Part shown: piece by piece, positions 45,051-53,849 of the stretch
Numbering within the stretch: the first letter of the stretch is position 1
Layout of the letters: every line of letters begins with the position of its first letter
NCBI GenBank assembly: GCA_027484445.1
Contig: JAIXSY010000007.1
Coordinates: forward strand, 1 to 64,000
Length of the DNA: 64,000 nt
From: Verrucomicrobiaceae bacterium
GTDB taxonomy: Bacteria; Verrucomicrobiota; Verrucomicrobiia; Verrucomicrobiales; Verrucomicrobiaceae
Direction: 5' to 3'
Program-made: the position numbers and the translations under genes
The notes under the pieces: model-generated
Seen by the model: only the letters and a program-made list of their open reading frames with translations
Told to the model about the DNA's origin: nothing
Databases searched by the model: none

Positions 45051-45716
45051 GTTCCATTTAATACCTCGGCGGCTCCAGTGCTCGGCAATATTTTGGGTGA
45101 AATCAGGCTGGACTAGTTTTGCTCGAGCTTCGAGCCAGTCTCGAGATTCCTTTCGAATTACTATTCCCTCCAAAGTCCCGCTTCTGAAGCGGCTAGGCTC
45201 CTGCACGAGCAATGATTTGAGAGATTCTAAGTTCGCTTTGCCTCTGAAAAGTAATGGAACGACTGCAACTGAAGCTTCGAGGGCCAACTGGTTGCGTCTC
45301 TCAGTGCTCCAGAATTTGCCGACGCTCTTATCATATACATCGAAGGCAATGAACCAGTCAGGGAGGTCTTTATAGCCCAGAGAGTGGCGGGCAGCGCACC
45401 ACTCCCCAAAGAGTATTCGTTCAGCCCCAAGGAGTTCCACAAGTGTGTGTTCATGCATCTCGATCCAAGTTGACAGCCGGGAGAATTGCCCTCCATAAGG
45501 TGCTTCGACATACTGACCACGATTCTGCACCCGAAGATGACCATCGGGACCGACCGAGAATCCAAGATTCGCCCCATCAAGCTTTTCTTCGACGACTACT
45601 TCGTCCGCGATGAGCCGTCCTGCATCGGATAATGACAAAACCTTGTCATCGCGCGTGCTTCCTTCACCAAGCCATAACAGGTGTGATGTGTGTGGAAACC
45701 TGAAGAACTCGCTCAT
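45018..45716 (-). CDS. Stand-alone RNA ligase (Rnl family)
   Basis: 232 residues, an ATP-dependent RNA ligase with no accessory domain recognised. It starts FRFPHTSHLLWLG. Motif I VVEEKLDGANLGF has the nucleotidyl lysine at Lys45; motif III FGEWCAARHSL; motif IIIa DWFIAFDVYDKS; motif IV LEGIVIRKE; motif V ARAKLVQPDF. All core residues needed for adenylylation appear present. It overlaps the PIN gene by 4 bp (ATGA) and is the last gene of the three-gene cassette. The end of the gene (EHWSRRGIKWNRL) runs into the remains of the type ISP gene. It could repair RNA cut by the PIN protein; that is inference from the operon. Confidence 0.85.
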   Translation of the reverse strand: MSEFFRFPHTSHLLWLGEGSTRDDKVLSLSDAGRLIADEVVVEEKLDGANLGFSVGPDGHLRVQNRGQYVEAPYGGQFSRLSTWIEMHEHTLVELLGAERILFGEWCAARHSLGYKDLPDWFIAFDVYDKSVGKFWSTERRNQLALEASVAVVPLLFRGKANLESLKSLLVQEPSRFRSGTLEGIVIRKESRDWLEARAKLVQPDFTQNIAEHWSRRGIKWNRLRRQQAIHS

Positions 45717-46219
45717 TTGCCGAATTTGTTGTCATGAAAACGTTGTATGTCGGCAGGGCAAAGAAACTCAACGGAGATGTCGTGTTCTTTGAGCGCGGGT
45801 TCCCAATCAATCCACTTTGAGTCCGCTGCTTGGAGGATAGTGGGAAGTTCCTCGTGGGCTGCGGCTACGGCAACAAACTTCCGATCAGGCGGATCAAAGT
45901 TATCGAGGCGAGCGTCTTCTGGGAAACTGTCATAACCACGATCATCATGGGGAGTGATTACCACCAAGTCGCACCGTTTGGGATTGGCTCTGTTTTGGAG
46001 TGCCCATTTCACAAAAGCGTCGCCCGGCCGATTGGAGGTCTTCGGACTTGTCTTGTGCTGATATTCTTGGAGAATTTCGAAGGCGTCATCAAGCGCGATG
46101 CGCTCGCCAGACATGATGGCTTGGAGCCTTAGTGCGCAAGCAACGACACAGTCAGGCCCCACATCGCTGTGTTGGCCGTTTGCGACCAAAATCACATTGG
46201 TGTCGATGATCGAGGTCAT
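45713..46219 (-). CDS. PIN-domain ribonuclease
   Basis: 168 residues. Four acidic positions fit the PIN active site: Asp6 in IIDTNVILVA, Glu52 in EILQEY, Asp112 in PDRKFVAVA and Asp133 in ADSKW. PIN proteins are metal-dependent RNases, often toxins. No antitoxin-type partner is adjacent; the neighbours are an ATPase upstream and an RNA ligase downstream, each overlapping by 4 bp. The ATPase may control it. Target RNA unknown. Confidence 0.8.
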   Translation of the reverse strand: MTSIIDTNVILVANGQHSDVGPDCVVACALRLQAIMSGERIALDDAFEILQEYQHKTSPKTSNRPGDAFVKWALQNRANPKRCDLVVITPHDDRGYDSFPEDARLDNFDPPDRKFVAVAAAHEELPTILQAADSKWIDWEPALKEHDISVEFLCPADIQRFHDNKFGK

Positions 46220-47601
46220 TTGCTTGAAAGCTTCTTGCGCGTCTCCATCGCCGCGACAGTGCGTGCTGTGAGGTCAGCCATTTCATCACCGAAGAAATTG
46301 GGCGGCCAGTTCACGATGTCGCCATAGAGATTAACGTCGAGTGGCTGCATCTCGGTAGCATCACTTCCTTTGGTGCAAAAGTGGACGGCGACATCCTCCG
46401 GCCTAATGACACCCTCAGCAATGCGACGTTGGAGACGGTTGAGGAAATGCTCTGAGTGACTCTCGATGATCAGTTGTACGTTTCTAGACTTCCCCTTTTC
46501 CGTTGCGTGGATTGCAGTAATAAATACGTCGGCTAGATGCGCCTGAACCTGCGGGTGGAGATGAATCTCCGGCTGCTCCATCCAGACAATGGAGTTTGGT
46601 GCGCAGTAAAATGGCAACACCAATGCAGGCAAGACCTGAGAGACTCCGATACCAACATCTGTGATCTTTACCTCAGCTGCTTTAGCGTGCGTTTTGACAA
46701 GGACTTCGTATTCCTTGCGGCCGGCTGCGACCGATTGCACACGGAAACTGTGAATCACTCCTAACGTGACGAGGTGTTCCGCAATGAATTCGGAGAATCC
46801 TTTGAGCGGGTGTTTTCGCCCCCGATTGAGTTTCCGCCCTTCAGCATCAGCGGCGAGGATAGCCGCTATCGTATCCTCGCCCTTCATGCCCACATTTTCA
46901 GGCGCATTGCCTGACCACTGATAAATACGCTTTGGGTATTCACGCAGTGGCCCCAAGTATGCTAAGCCCTGCAGTAATGTTTCAAGTGATATGGCGAAGT
47001 CCGCGAGAAAATCGGCATTTTGAAAGCGTGCTCGGCTGGTCTCAGAAATTCGGTAAAACTTCTCCGCATTCTCCAAGGGCCATTTTCTTCCAACACTATG
47101 CACTAGCTTAACGCTTTTTGAGGACAACGTGAGCCTACCGGAAGGTCCTCGTGTGAAGCTCGAATCAAGGACCAATAATTCTCCGTCAAAGAGCTTATAA
47201 TCAATTCGTGTCGCCTCGGGTTGCTCGGATTTCCCAGCACTCAGTTCAACATGCAGATTCATTAGATTCCCCGAGTAAATCTTATCTTTCAGCAGTGGAT
47301 CTTTGATCTCGATTCTATCAGAAGGTGTCCACTCAAACTCAAACTCCACCTTCTGTGTGAGGTCGTGCCCGTGAATGCAATCAGCGAAGGTTCCCAGATC
47401 AATCAAGGAATTGATGTCTCCAAGATGCAGGGCGCGCTTTCGTTCGGTGGAGATCGCTGTCTGTTTCAGTGCCAGAAGCAAGTGTCCCAAGCTGCTTTTC
47501 CCTGCACTGTTCGCGCCGAAAATCACAGTGAGTGGAGCCAACCGGACATGCCCAGTGTCCTTCCAAGCTTTGAAGTTTTTAACTTGTAGTGAGGTGAGCA
47601 T
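46216..47601 (-). CDS. OLD-like AAA ATPase with DUF3696
   Basis: 461 residues. ABC/SMC-type ATPase: Walker A FGANSAGKSSL at residues ~28-38, a long helical insertion, then VWMEQPEIHLHPQVQA (Walker B) and LIIESHSEHFLNRLQRRI (D/H-loop). The C-terminus MQPLDVNLYGDIVNWPPNFF GDEM is the DUF3696 domain. Such ATPases act as sensors or motors with a neighbouring effector nuclease in several phage-defence operons. No TOPRIM is present, so nuclease activity is probably supplied by the PIN protein, with which it overlaps by 4 bp. It is the first gene of the cassette. Confidence 0.85.
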   Translation of the reverse strand: MLTSLQVKNFKAWKDTGHVRLAPLTVIFGANSAGKSSLGHLLLALKQTAISTERKRALHLGDINSLIDLGTFADCIHGHDLTQKVEFEFEWTPSDRIEIKDPLLKDKIYSGNLMNLHVELSAGKSEQPEATRIDYKLFDGELLVLDSSFTRGPSGRLTLSSKSVKLVHSVGRKWPLENAEKFYRISETSRARFQNADFLADFAISLETLLQGLAYLGPLREYPKRIYQWSGNAPENVGMKGEDTIAAILAADAEGRKLNRGRKHPLKGFSEFIAEHLVTLGVIHSFRVQSVAAGRKEYEVLVKTHAKAAEVKITDVGIGVSQVLPALVLPFYCAPNSIVWMEQPEIHLHPQVQAHLADVFITAIHATEKGKSRNVQLIIESHSEHFLNRLQRRIAEGVIRPEDVAVHFCTKGSDATEMQPLDVNLYGDIVNWPPNFFGDEMADLTARTVAAMETRKKLSSK

Positions 47602-47611
47602 GATCGTGAGG

Positions 47612-48649
47612 TCAGTTTAAACAGATATTTACCGGATCAGTCAGTTGATCGATAATCGTTACCATCCCCATTATTCGAGATAAATCAAAATAAGGCATGA
47701 CGCTCATGTGCTGGGCGTCGTGCCGCTTTGCGACCTCAATGGCGAGGCGCTTCGCATCCGTGGTGGCGGGATAACGCAGCTCGTGGGCGAAGGTCTCGAC
47801 GATGTCTTCGTTGCTCTTGTCGCGCTTTTTGCCGACCTCGGCATCGGAGCAGACGGCGAAGCTGTGCAGCGGCAGGCCGCTCTCCTGGGTCCACTCGGTG
47901 AGGGTCTGCGAAAGCAGGTTCAACGAGGGGACGAGGAACAGAACGAGCTTGTTTTTGCCTGCGATCTCCTCGGCGATCTTCAGGGAGGTGAAGGTCTTGC
48001 CGGTGCCGCAGGCCATGATGAGCTTGCCACGGTCGGCGTTCTCGAAGCCGAGGCCGACTTGGGTCTTGGCGCTGGTTTGATGCGGGCGGAGCTGCTTCTT
48101 GGGCTTGAGGGCCGGGGGCTTGCTGGGCTGGTATTTGGCCCAGTCGATCTGGGAGTTCTCTAGGTCTTGAAGGTCGATCTTGAGGACGGGCGGCTGCTGC
48201 TTGAGCAGGGCGTCTGCGGCGTGCTCGCTCCAGTCATTCGTGGTGGTGACGATGAGGCGCTGGGTGAAGGGCTTTCTTCCCGAAGCGGTGAAGAAGCTGT
48301 CAATGTCCCGCCGCATGATGCGGTGGTGCACGTCGTAGCATTTGCACTGGATGGCGTGGTATTCCTCCGTGCCGCGTGTCTTGGCGACAAGGTCAATGCC
48401 GGTGTCCTTGGCCGTGATGCCGAACTGCGGGGTGCCGATCTCCTTGGCCCAATCGGCGAAGAGCCACACGTCGGAATAGAGGTCGGCGTAGCTGGCCTCA
48501 TAGCGGAAGTAGGTGCGGATGAGTTCCTCGAAGTAGCTGCCTTTTTCGCGCTCGGTCTGGGAGGTGGCGCGGTATTTGGCAAGAATGCTCTGGAGCGGGG
48601 ATGCGGGCATGTTGGTGGCGGGTTTATCAGGGCGGGCCGGGCGTGGCAA
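47612..48649 (-). pseudogene. N-terminal fragment of a type ISP restriction-modification enzyme
   Basis: 345 residues encoded. An N-terminal Mrr-like endonuclease domain (YFEELIRTYFRYE, then DTGIDLVAKTRG and HAIQCKCYD) is followed by the start of a superfamily 2 helicase (LRPHQTSAKTQVG, Walker A MACGTGKTFTSLKIAEE, LVPSLNLLSQTL). After DAQHMSV (about 47697) the sequence no longer matches the family and ends in an unrelated tail. Helicase, methyltransferase and specificity parts are gone, so it is non-functional as a restriction enzyme. The C-terminal part lies at 44288-45050 on the same strand. Confidence 0.8.
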
Positions 48650-48689
48650 GCGGGAGCGAACTAAGTTCCAGACGTGGCTGAACTTTGTT

Positions 48690-49200
48690 TAAAAGAGAAA
48701 AAGGATGCCAAGCACGAATGGCACTCGGTTAGCGGAAGTACGGTAGCGTTCCCAGTGGGGGTTTTCTTGGAATTGGTGGCGCGGTGAGGTGAGCTGTTGA
48801 TGGGGTTGAGGCCTTCGTTTTTTCGCTCGTGGTTCTCGTCTCCACGGTCGCAGGCTTGGGCACGCTGGCGATGGCTTCGAGCAGTTCCTTCTCCACCATG
48901 GCTGGCGTCGTGGTGCGCATGACCTCCAGGTGCACTGTGGTTTTGAGGTCGCGATAGAACAGCTCAATGCTCCAGCGGCGAAAGTAGAGCTCGGCAAGCT
49001 TTTCCACCGGATAGCGTAGCGGATCGGTCACGTGGTATGATCCACACACAGCGGGTGCGGAACCCATGCCTTTCCAGGGGCACCTGGACGACTCGCACGA
49101 TGAGCTGCGCGGGCAGCTTGGCCCAGGCCCGGCGTTTCCAGGCGCTCAGTGCGGTCGCGACGATCTGCGCAACCGCCGACACCTGCACGTTACCGTGCAA
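48690..49200 (-). pseudogene. Remnant of an IS4-family transposase
   Basis: Three frames on the minus strand together give an IS4-type transposase C-terminus: KLPAQLIVRVVQVPLERHGF RTRCVWII, then TDPLRYPVEKLAELYFRRWS IELFYRDLKTTVHLEVMRT, then REPRAKKRRPQPHQQLTSPR HQF. At least two frameshifts separate them and the N-terminal half is missing. YFRRWSIELFYRDLK includes the catalytic Glu region of the DDE domain. No terminal inverted repeats were found. It borders the type ISP remnant. Confidence 0.8.
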
Positions 49201-49313
49201 CGGCGTGCATCAGCACGATCCGAATGAGCGAATCTTTGTGGCCTTCAAAAAGAAAATGGCTGTGAGGGGAAGCGGGCATTGCCAAAACGACTTGCAGGCC
49301 GCATTCGTCCCCC

Positions 49314-49664
49314 ATGAATCTCGAAGCCCTCACCCACCGCATTGTTGCTTTTCGCGATGCGCGAGATTGGCAGCCGTTTCACAATCCTAAGGACATGGCC
49401 GTCGCGATCGCGGCGGAGGCAGGGGAACTGCTTCAGCACTTTGTTTGGAAGCAGCCTGATCAGATCTCGCAGGTGGTGCGGGACAAACGCACCGAGATCA
49501 CGGATGAGATTGCCGATGTCGCGATTCTGCTTTTCGAGCTTGCGGATAACCTTGGAATCTCCCTCGCTGAAGCCATGCAGGCCAAGCTCGACCGCAATGA
49601 AAGCCGTTATCCGGCGGACAAGTCACGTGGCAACAATCTCAAGTACAATGAACTCGGAGACTAA
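49314..49664 (+). CDS. MazG-like nucleotide pyrophosphohydrolase
   Basis: 116 residues, hydrolysing (d)NTPs to monophosphates; probably a housekeeping nucleotide-pool sanitiser of the dCTPase/RS21-C6 type. MazG-fold motifs AIAAEAGELLQHFVWK and RTEITDEIADVAILLFELAD supply the metal-binding acidic residues. It overlaps the start of rsmH by 17 bp. Confidence 0.9.
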   Translation: MNLEALTHRIVAFRDARDWQPFHNPKDMAVAIAAEAGELLQHFVWKQPDQISQVVRDKRTEITDEIADVAILLFELADNLGISLAEAMQAKLDRNESRYPADKSRGNNLKYNELGD

Positions 49665-50724
49665 CCCCGCGCCGACTGAGTCCAGCGAGCCTATCCTTCA
49701 CAAGCGTCGCCCACGCTACCGTGGGAAAAATCCGCGCCGATTTGAGGACAAGTACAAAGAACTGAACGCGGATCGATACCCTGGGGAAGTGGCCAAAGTG
49801 CTGGCTTCTGGCAAAACGCCAGCTGGGCAGCATGTGCCCATCATGGTCAGGGAGGTTCTCGCCTGTTTGCAACCGCAGCCTAGTCAGCGTGTCGTCGATT
49901 GCACCCTGGGTTATGGCGGCCACAGCCGCGCCCTGTGGCAGGCCATTCAGCCGAATGGCCATCTTCTCAGCCTGGATGCGGACCCGATCGAGATAGTGCG
50001 CACCGAGGCACGCCTGCGTGCGGCAGGCATGACAGAGCTGAGCTTTACCACACGCCGCACCAACTTTGCTGGCCTCACTCGGGCTCTAGTGGACCAAGGT
50101 TGGCAGGATGGAGTGGATGTGGTTTTTGCTGATCTGGGTCTCTCTTCCATGCAGATCGATAACCCTGCGCGTGGCTTCACCTTCAAGCAAGATGGGCCAC
50201 TGGACATGCGGATGAATCCCGAGCGCGGTCAGTCAGCCGCCCAGTTCCTGGCGAACATCGCCAAGGATCAGCTCGCCGATCTGCTTTATGAAAACGGGGA
50301 TGAACTGCATTCTGCCCAGATCGCCCAGCGCATCTGGCAGCAGCAGCGTCAGGCACCGCTGCGCAGCACCCGCGCTTTGGCTCAATGCGTGCGGGAGTCG
50401 CTACCGAACCGCATGAAACCGGAGGAAGTCGAAAGCAGTGTCCGTCGTGTGTTTCAGGCCATCCGCATCGCGGTCAATGAAGAGTTCGGTGCGCTGGATG
50501 CGCTGCTGCGTGCTCTGCCTGCGGCCCTGAGGTCTGGCGGACGAGTCGCGTTCCTGAGCTTTCATTCTGGCGAGGATCGACGGGTGAAGAAGGCCTTTCA
50601 GGAAGGCCTGCGCACAGGTCTCTTTCGCGAGGTCAGTGATGATATCCTCCGCCCCAGCCTCGAAGAGCAACGCACAAACCCCCGCTCCAGCTCCGCGAAG
50701 CTCAGGTGGGCGGTAAAGGCGTGA
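49648..50724 (+). CDS. rsmH: 16S rRNA m4C1402 methyltransferase RsmH (MraW)
   Basis: 358 residues from the ATG giving MNSETNPAPTES; the family is ~310, so it has an N-terminal extension of about 40 residues. Methylates N4 of C1402 in 16S rRNA. SAM-binding motif DCTLGYGGHSRAL and LSLDADPIE; DLGLSSMQIDNPARGFTFKQ DGPLDMRM and FLSFHSGEDRRVKKAFQ are the family signatures. The frame is open to 49342 but that stretch belongs to the MazG gene in another frame. No other dcw genes follow, unlike the usual position in a cell-division cluster. Confidence 0.95.
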   Translation: MNSETNPAPTESSEPILHKRRPRYRGKNPRRFEDKYKELNADRYPGEVAKVLASGKTPAGQHVPIMVREVLACLQPQPSQRVVDCTLGYGGHSRALWQAIQPNGHLLSLDADPIEIVRTEARLRAAGMTELSFTTRRTNFAGLTRALVDQGWQDGVDVVFADLGLSSMQIDNPARGFTFKQDGPLDMRMNPERGQSAAQFLANIAKDQLADLLYENGDELHSAQIAQRIWQQQRQAPLRSTRALAQCVRESLPNRMKPEEVESSVRRVFQAIRIAVNEEFGALDALLRALPAALRSGGRVAFLSFHSGEDRRVKKAFQEGLRTGLFREVSDDILRPSLEEQRTNPRSSSAKLRWAVKA

Positions 50725-50746
50725 GCGGAGGGGTGTCCGTGTCCAA

Positions 50747-52087
50747 TCAGCGCCCAAAGTGCCGTGCGGCAAACTTCAGGTATTGCTGCCAGTCGTAGTC
50801 GATCACGTCGTGTTTGCCGGTGCGAAGATGGTAGCCCACGGTGTCACCCACCGGTTGGTCGATGCCAGGCTGCTCAGGCACACCGACGCCCTTTTTGCCG
50901 AACAAATCATACACAGGCTGCGCATGCAGACCAGAGAGGAATTCGCCTTTGGGGTCTGCCCATTGGTCATCCACCGCACTGGCGATGTAGATTGGGCGTG
51001 GCGCAGCTAAGGCGATGAGCATGTGTTTGTCGATCGGGCAGGCGGCTTCATTGCCTGCGTAATTCGTGTAGGTGGGGGTGAACCAATGCGGGAAGGCCTT
51101 GGTGATGATGGCGGTGGTCTCGCCGAAATTTCGTCTCATCAGCGCGGCACCGCCTTCGCCAGAGTTGTTTGAAATGATGATGCCAAAGCGGCTGTCCTGA
51201 GCGCCAGCCCAGAGGCTGGTTTTGCCAAGGCGTGAGTGTCCGATGACGGCCAAGTGCTTGGCATCGACGTCGGCATCGGTCTCCAAATAATCGGCAATGC
51301 GGCTCAGGCCCCAGGCCCAGGCGCCGATAGCCCCCCAATCTCCATTTTGCCAAATCGTGTTGATTCCTTCGGGACTCAAGGCTGCCCGCAGGCCTTCTTT
51401 CCAGCCTTCGGCGTGGTCGGGTTCGACATCGCCGTAGTAGTAGGTGGCGACGGCGAAGCCTTCACGCAGGATCATCTCCAGCGGCCAGCGGCTGCTTTCG
51501 TTGCCACGACTGGCCTCGGTGGCACGGTTGTCCACGATGTGCTTGTCTTTGCTTGGCCGCATCCATCGAGTGGAAAGTGGCACATCGGGTTCAGGGCTCA
51601 CGGCATGATTGCCGCCAAAGCTAGGCCCGACAAAACAGGGTGCGGGATGCCCCGAGCCGTTGGGGGTGTAAAGCATGATCTCTAGGCCCTGCCAGCTGGG
51701 ATGTTCTGGCAGCGTGACTTGGATGAATTTCCGCGTGGCCAGTCCTCCCAGGGCCTCTTTTTGGATGCCCGTTACTTTGAATTCGACTTTGCCCCAGGTG
51801 CTCGGTGCTGGGGTCTTGCCAAAGACGTGTTGTTCGAAAAGGGCGAGCACTTCAGGTCGCCGTTTTTGGCTCCATGCTTCGGCCGTTTGGATGGAGGAAC
51901 CCTCCGCGGATTGAAGCAGAGGCGGCAGCGTGTAGGCCGCGATCTTGGCTTCGTCGTAGTTGGCGGTTCGTTGTTGAGCTTCAGCGAAATCTTCGCCTAC
52001 GAGAAGGGTGGAACACATAAGGAGGGCAGGAAAATGAAGCTGCATGGCCAAAGGGGTACGCAGCTTGCTTCTTGCTTCAATCTTCAT
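50747..52087 (-). CDS. CE15-like glucuronoyl esterase
   Basis: About 446 residues with an exported N-terminus (KLRTPLAMQLHFPALLMCST LL). Alpha/beta hydrolase: nucleophile in AVIGHSRLGKTSL, NNSGEGGAALMRRNFGE supplies the acid, and the catalytic His is in LRTGKHDVIDYDW. This fits the CE15 family, which cleaves ester bonds between lignin and xylan glucuronic acid. The start is uncertain (ATG at 52087 or 52045 each give a signal-like N-terminus). Divergent from the antiporter gene, convergent with rsmH. Confidence 0.85.
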   Translation of the reverse strand: MKIEARSKLRTPLAMQLHFPALLMCSTLLVGEDFAEAQQRTANYDEAKIAAYTLPPLLQSAEGSSIQTAEAWSQKRRPEVLALFEQHVFGKTPAPSTWGKVEFKVTGIQKEALGGLATRKFIQVTLPEHPSWQGLEIMLYTPNGSGHPAPCFVGPSFGGNHAVSPEPDVPLSTRWMRPSKDKHIVDNRATEASRGNESSRWPLEMILREGFAVATYYYGDVEPDHAEGWKEGLRAALSPEGINTIWQNGDWGAIGAWAWGLSRIADYLETDADVDAKHLAVIGHSRLGKTSLWAGAQDSRFGIIISNNSGEGGAALMRRNFGETTAIITKAFPHWFTPTYTNYAGNEAACPIDKHMLIALAAPRPIYIASAVDDQWADPKGEFLSGLHAQPVYDLFGKKGVGVPEQPGIDQPVGDTVGYHLRTGKHDVIDYDWQQYLKFAARHFGR

Positions 52088-52140
52088 CAGGCGCGGTGTT
52101 GCTGGGATTTGCACTTCGCGGATGCCGGTTTTATGGCGGC

Positions 52141-53829
52141 ATGATGTTCCTGGCTGCTGCCACATTGCCTCCGCTTTTCATTTTGCTCGCCGTCATGTTG
52201 ATGGGCGTGGTGCTGATGTCGCTGCTCCTGCTCAGATTGCAGCAGTCTTTGTTGGCAGGTTACTTCCTGTGCGGTGTCGTCATTGCCAATAGCGGTATTT
52301 TGAATGCCTTGGGCGGGGCAGCGACCCAGGCTGGCATTTCCCAAATGTCCGAGTTCGGGGTGATGCTGCTCATGTTCACTCTGGGTCTAGAGTTGTCTCT
52401 GGGAGAGCTGAAGTATGTGCGCCGACTGGCCTTGATGGGCGGTGGCTGGCAGATGGCGCTGTGCATGGCGGTGGCAGCTGTCGGTGCCTGGATGGCTGGC
52501 ATCACGGGGGCGGGGGTGCTTTTGCTGGCCGTGGCTCTGGCCATGAGTTCCACGGCCGTGAGCCTGAAGACCTTCCAAGATCTTGGGCAGGAAGGAAGCC
52601 CCGGCGCTAGGATGTCGCTGGCCGTGGCCTTGTTTCAGGATTTGTTCATCATCGTCTTCTTCCTGATCCTGCCCTTGCTCTTGCCGGAACCGGGTGCGGC
52701 GGATGCAGAGCAGGGGATGCTGGCCCGTGTTGGCTCGCTTGCCTGGCGGGGGGCGCTCTTTGTGGTGCTGGCAGGGGCCTGCGCGCGTTGGGTCATTCCG
52801 GCGCTGCTTTATGCGGTGACGCGTACTCGGAACAGGGAGCTTTTTACCCTCAGCGTCATTGGTTCCTGCGTCGGTCTCGCGTTCATTGGCGGTATGTTGG
52901 ACTTGGGCCTGGCGCTCGGTGCCTTTGTGGCGGGTCTGGCTGTCAGTGAGTCCATCTACAAACCCCGCATCGTGGCCGATGTGATGCCGATGAAGGATCT
53001 GTTTTTGACGCTTTTCTTCGTGTCAGTGGGCCTCATGGTGGACGTGCGTGTTGCCATGGAAAACGGCTTCACCATCTTGGCACTGACCTTGGCTGTGATG
53101 CTGGCAAAGGGAAGCTTGATTCTTGGCATCGCCCTTCGCCTGCGGCTGACGCACAAGCAGGCCCTCATGGCGGGCTTGGGCCTGAGCAGTGCGGGTGAGT
53201 TTTCTCTGGTGCTTTTGCAAAAGGCAGGTCCGGCTGGCTTTTGGAGTGCAGAGACTCAGCAGATTTTGATTGGCAGCACCGCTCTGGGAATGGGTCTTTT
53301 GCCAGCAGTCATGCGTGTAGGTGATCCGCTAGGCACTTGGTTGGAAAAAAAAGGCTGGGGGCGCAAAAAGCCTCGTTTGCCGGATTCAGATACTTTGCGC
53401 CAGCGCATCAAAGGGCTGGAAGATCATGCCATCATTATTGGTTATGGACCTGTGGGGGAGCGGCTGAACAAATCCCTGCAGAGTCAGGGCATCACGACCT
53501 TGGTCATCGATTTGAATGCTGAAACTGCACGAGATCTCAAGCGTCAGGGGCAGCCTGTTCTGTTTGCCGATGCTGCTCATGAGGAAACCTGGGAATTGTC
53601 TCGGCTCAGCACGGCCAGATTGGTCGCCTTTACGTTCCCGGATGCTCCGATCATCGCAGAAGCGATCTCCATCGTTCGGCATCAGCGGTCTGACATTCCG
53701 ATCCTCGCACGGGCGCGATTTGCTTCGGATGTGGAGCGTCTGAAGCGCTTGGGAGCGACAGCGGTGATCAACGATGAGCTGGAGGCGGGCCGATCCATGG
53801 TGGATCAGGCGGTGGTCATGCAGGGATGA
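52141..53829 (+). CDS. Kef-type monovalent cation:proton antiporter with RCK domain
   Basis: About 562 residues, CPA2 family. Residues ~1-400 form about twelve membrane helices (GVMLLMFTLGLELSLGELK, ALAMSSTAVSLKTFQDL, FIGGMLDLGLALGAFVAGLA). Residues ~430-560 are an RCK/TrkA-N nucleotide-binding domain (HAIIIGYGPVGERLNKSLQS QGITTLVIDLN). The substrate is K+ or Na+. The frame opens at 52072, but the ATGs at 52141-52146 fit the first helix better. Confidence 0.9.
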   Translation: MMFLAAATLPPLFILLAVMLMGVVLMSLLLLRLQQSLLAGYFLCGVVIANSGILNALGGAATQAGISQMSEFGVMLLMFTLGLELSLGELKYVRRLALMGGGWQMALCMAVAAVGAWMAGITGAGVLLLAVALAMSSTAVSLKTFQDLGQEGSPGARMSLAVALFQDLFIIVFFLILPLLLPEPGAADAEQGMLARVGSLAWRGALFVVLAGACARWVIPALLYAVTRTRNRELFTLSVIGSCVGLAFIGGMLDLGLALGAFVAGLAVSESIYKPRIVADVMPMKDLFLTLFFVSVGLMVDVRVAMENGFTILALTLAVMLAKGSLILGIALRLRLTHKQALMAGLGLSSAGEFSLVLLQKAGPAGFWSAETQQILIGSTALGMGLLPAVMRVGDPLGTWLEKKGWGRKKPRLPDSDTLRQRIKGLEDHAIIIGYGPVGERLNKSLQSQGITTLVIDLNAETARDLKRQGQPVLFADAAHEETWELSRLSTARLVAFTFPDAPIIAEAISIVRHQRSDIPILARARFASDVERLKRLGATAVINDELEAGRSMVDQAVVMQG

Positions 53830-53849
53830 CGCTTGGTTTTCCAAGGATA

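Noticed and set aside
47602..47697. Promoter of the ATPase/PIN/ligase cassette
   Set aside because: The position is right and the sequence is AT-rich, but no convincing -35/-10 pair with correct spacing could be chosen.
44288..48649. The two type ISP pieces as a working split restriction enzyme
   Set aside because: The methyltransferase and most of the helicase are missing and the N-terminal piece ends in unrelated sequence.
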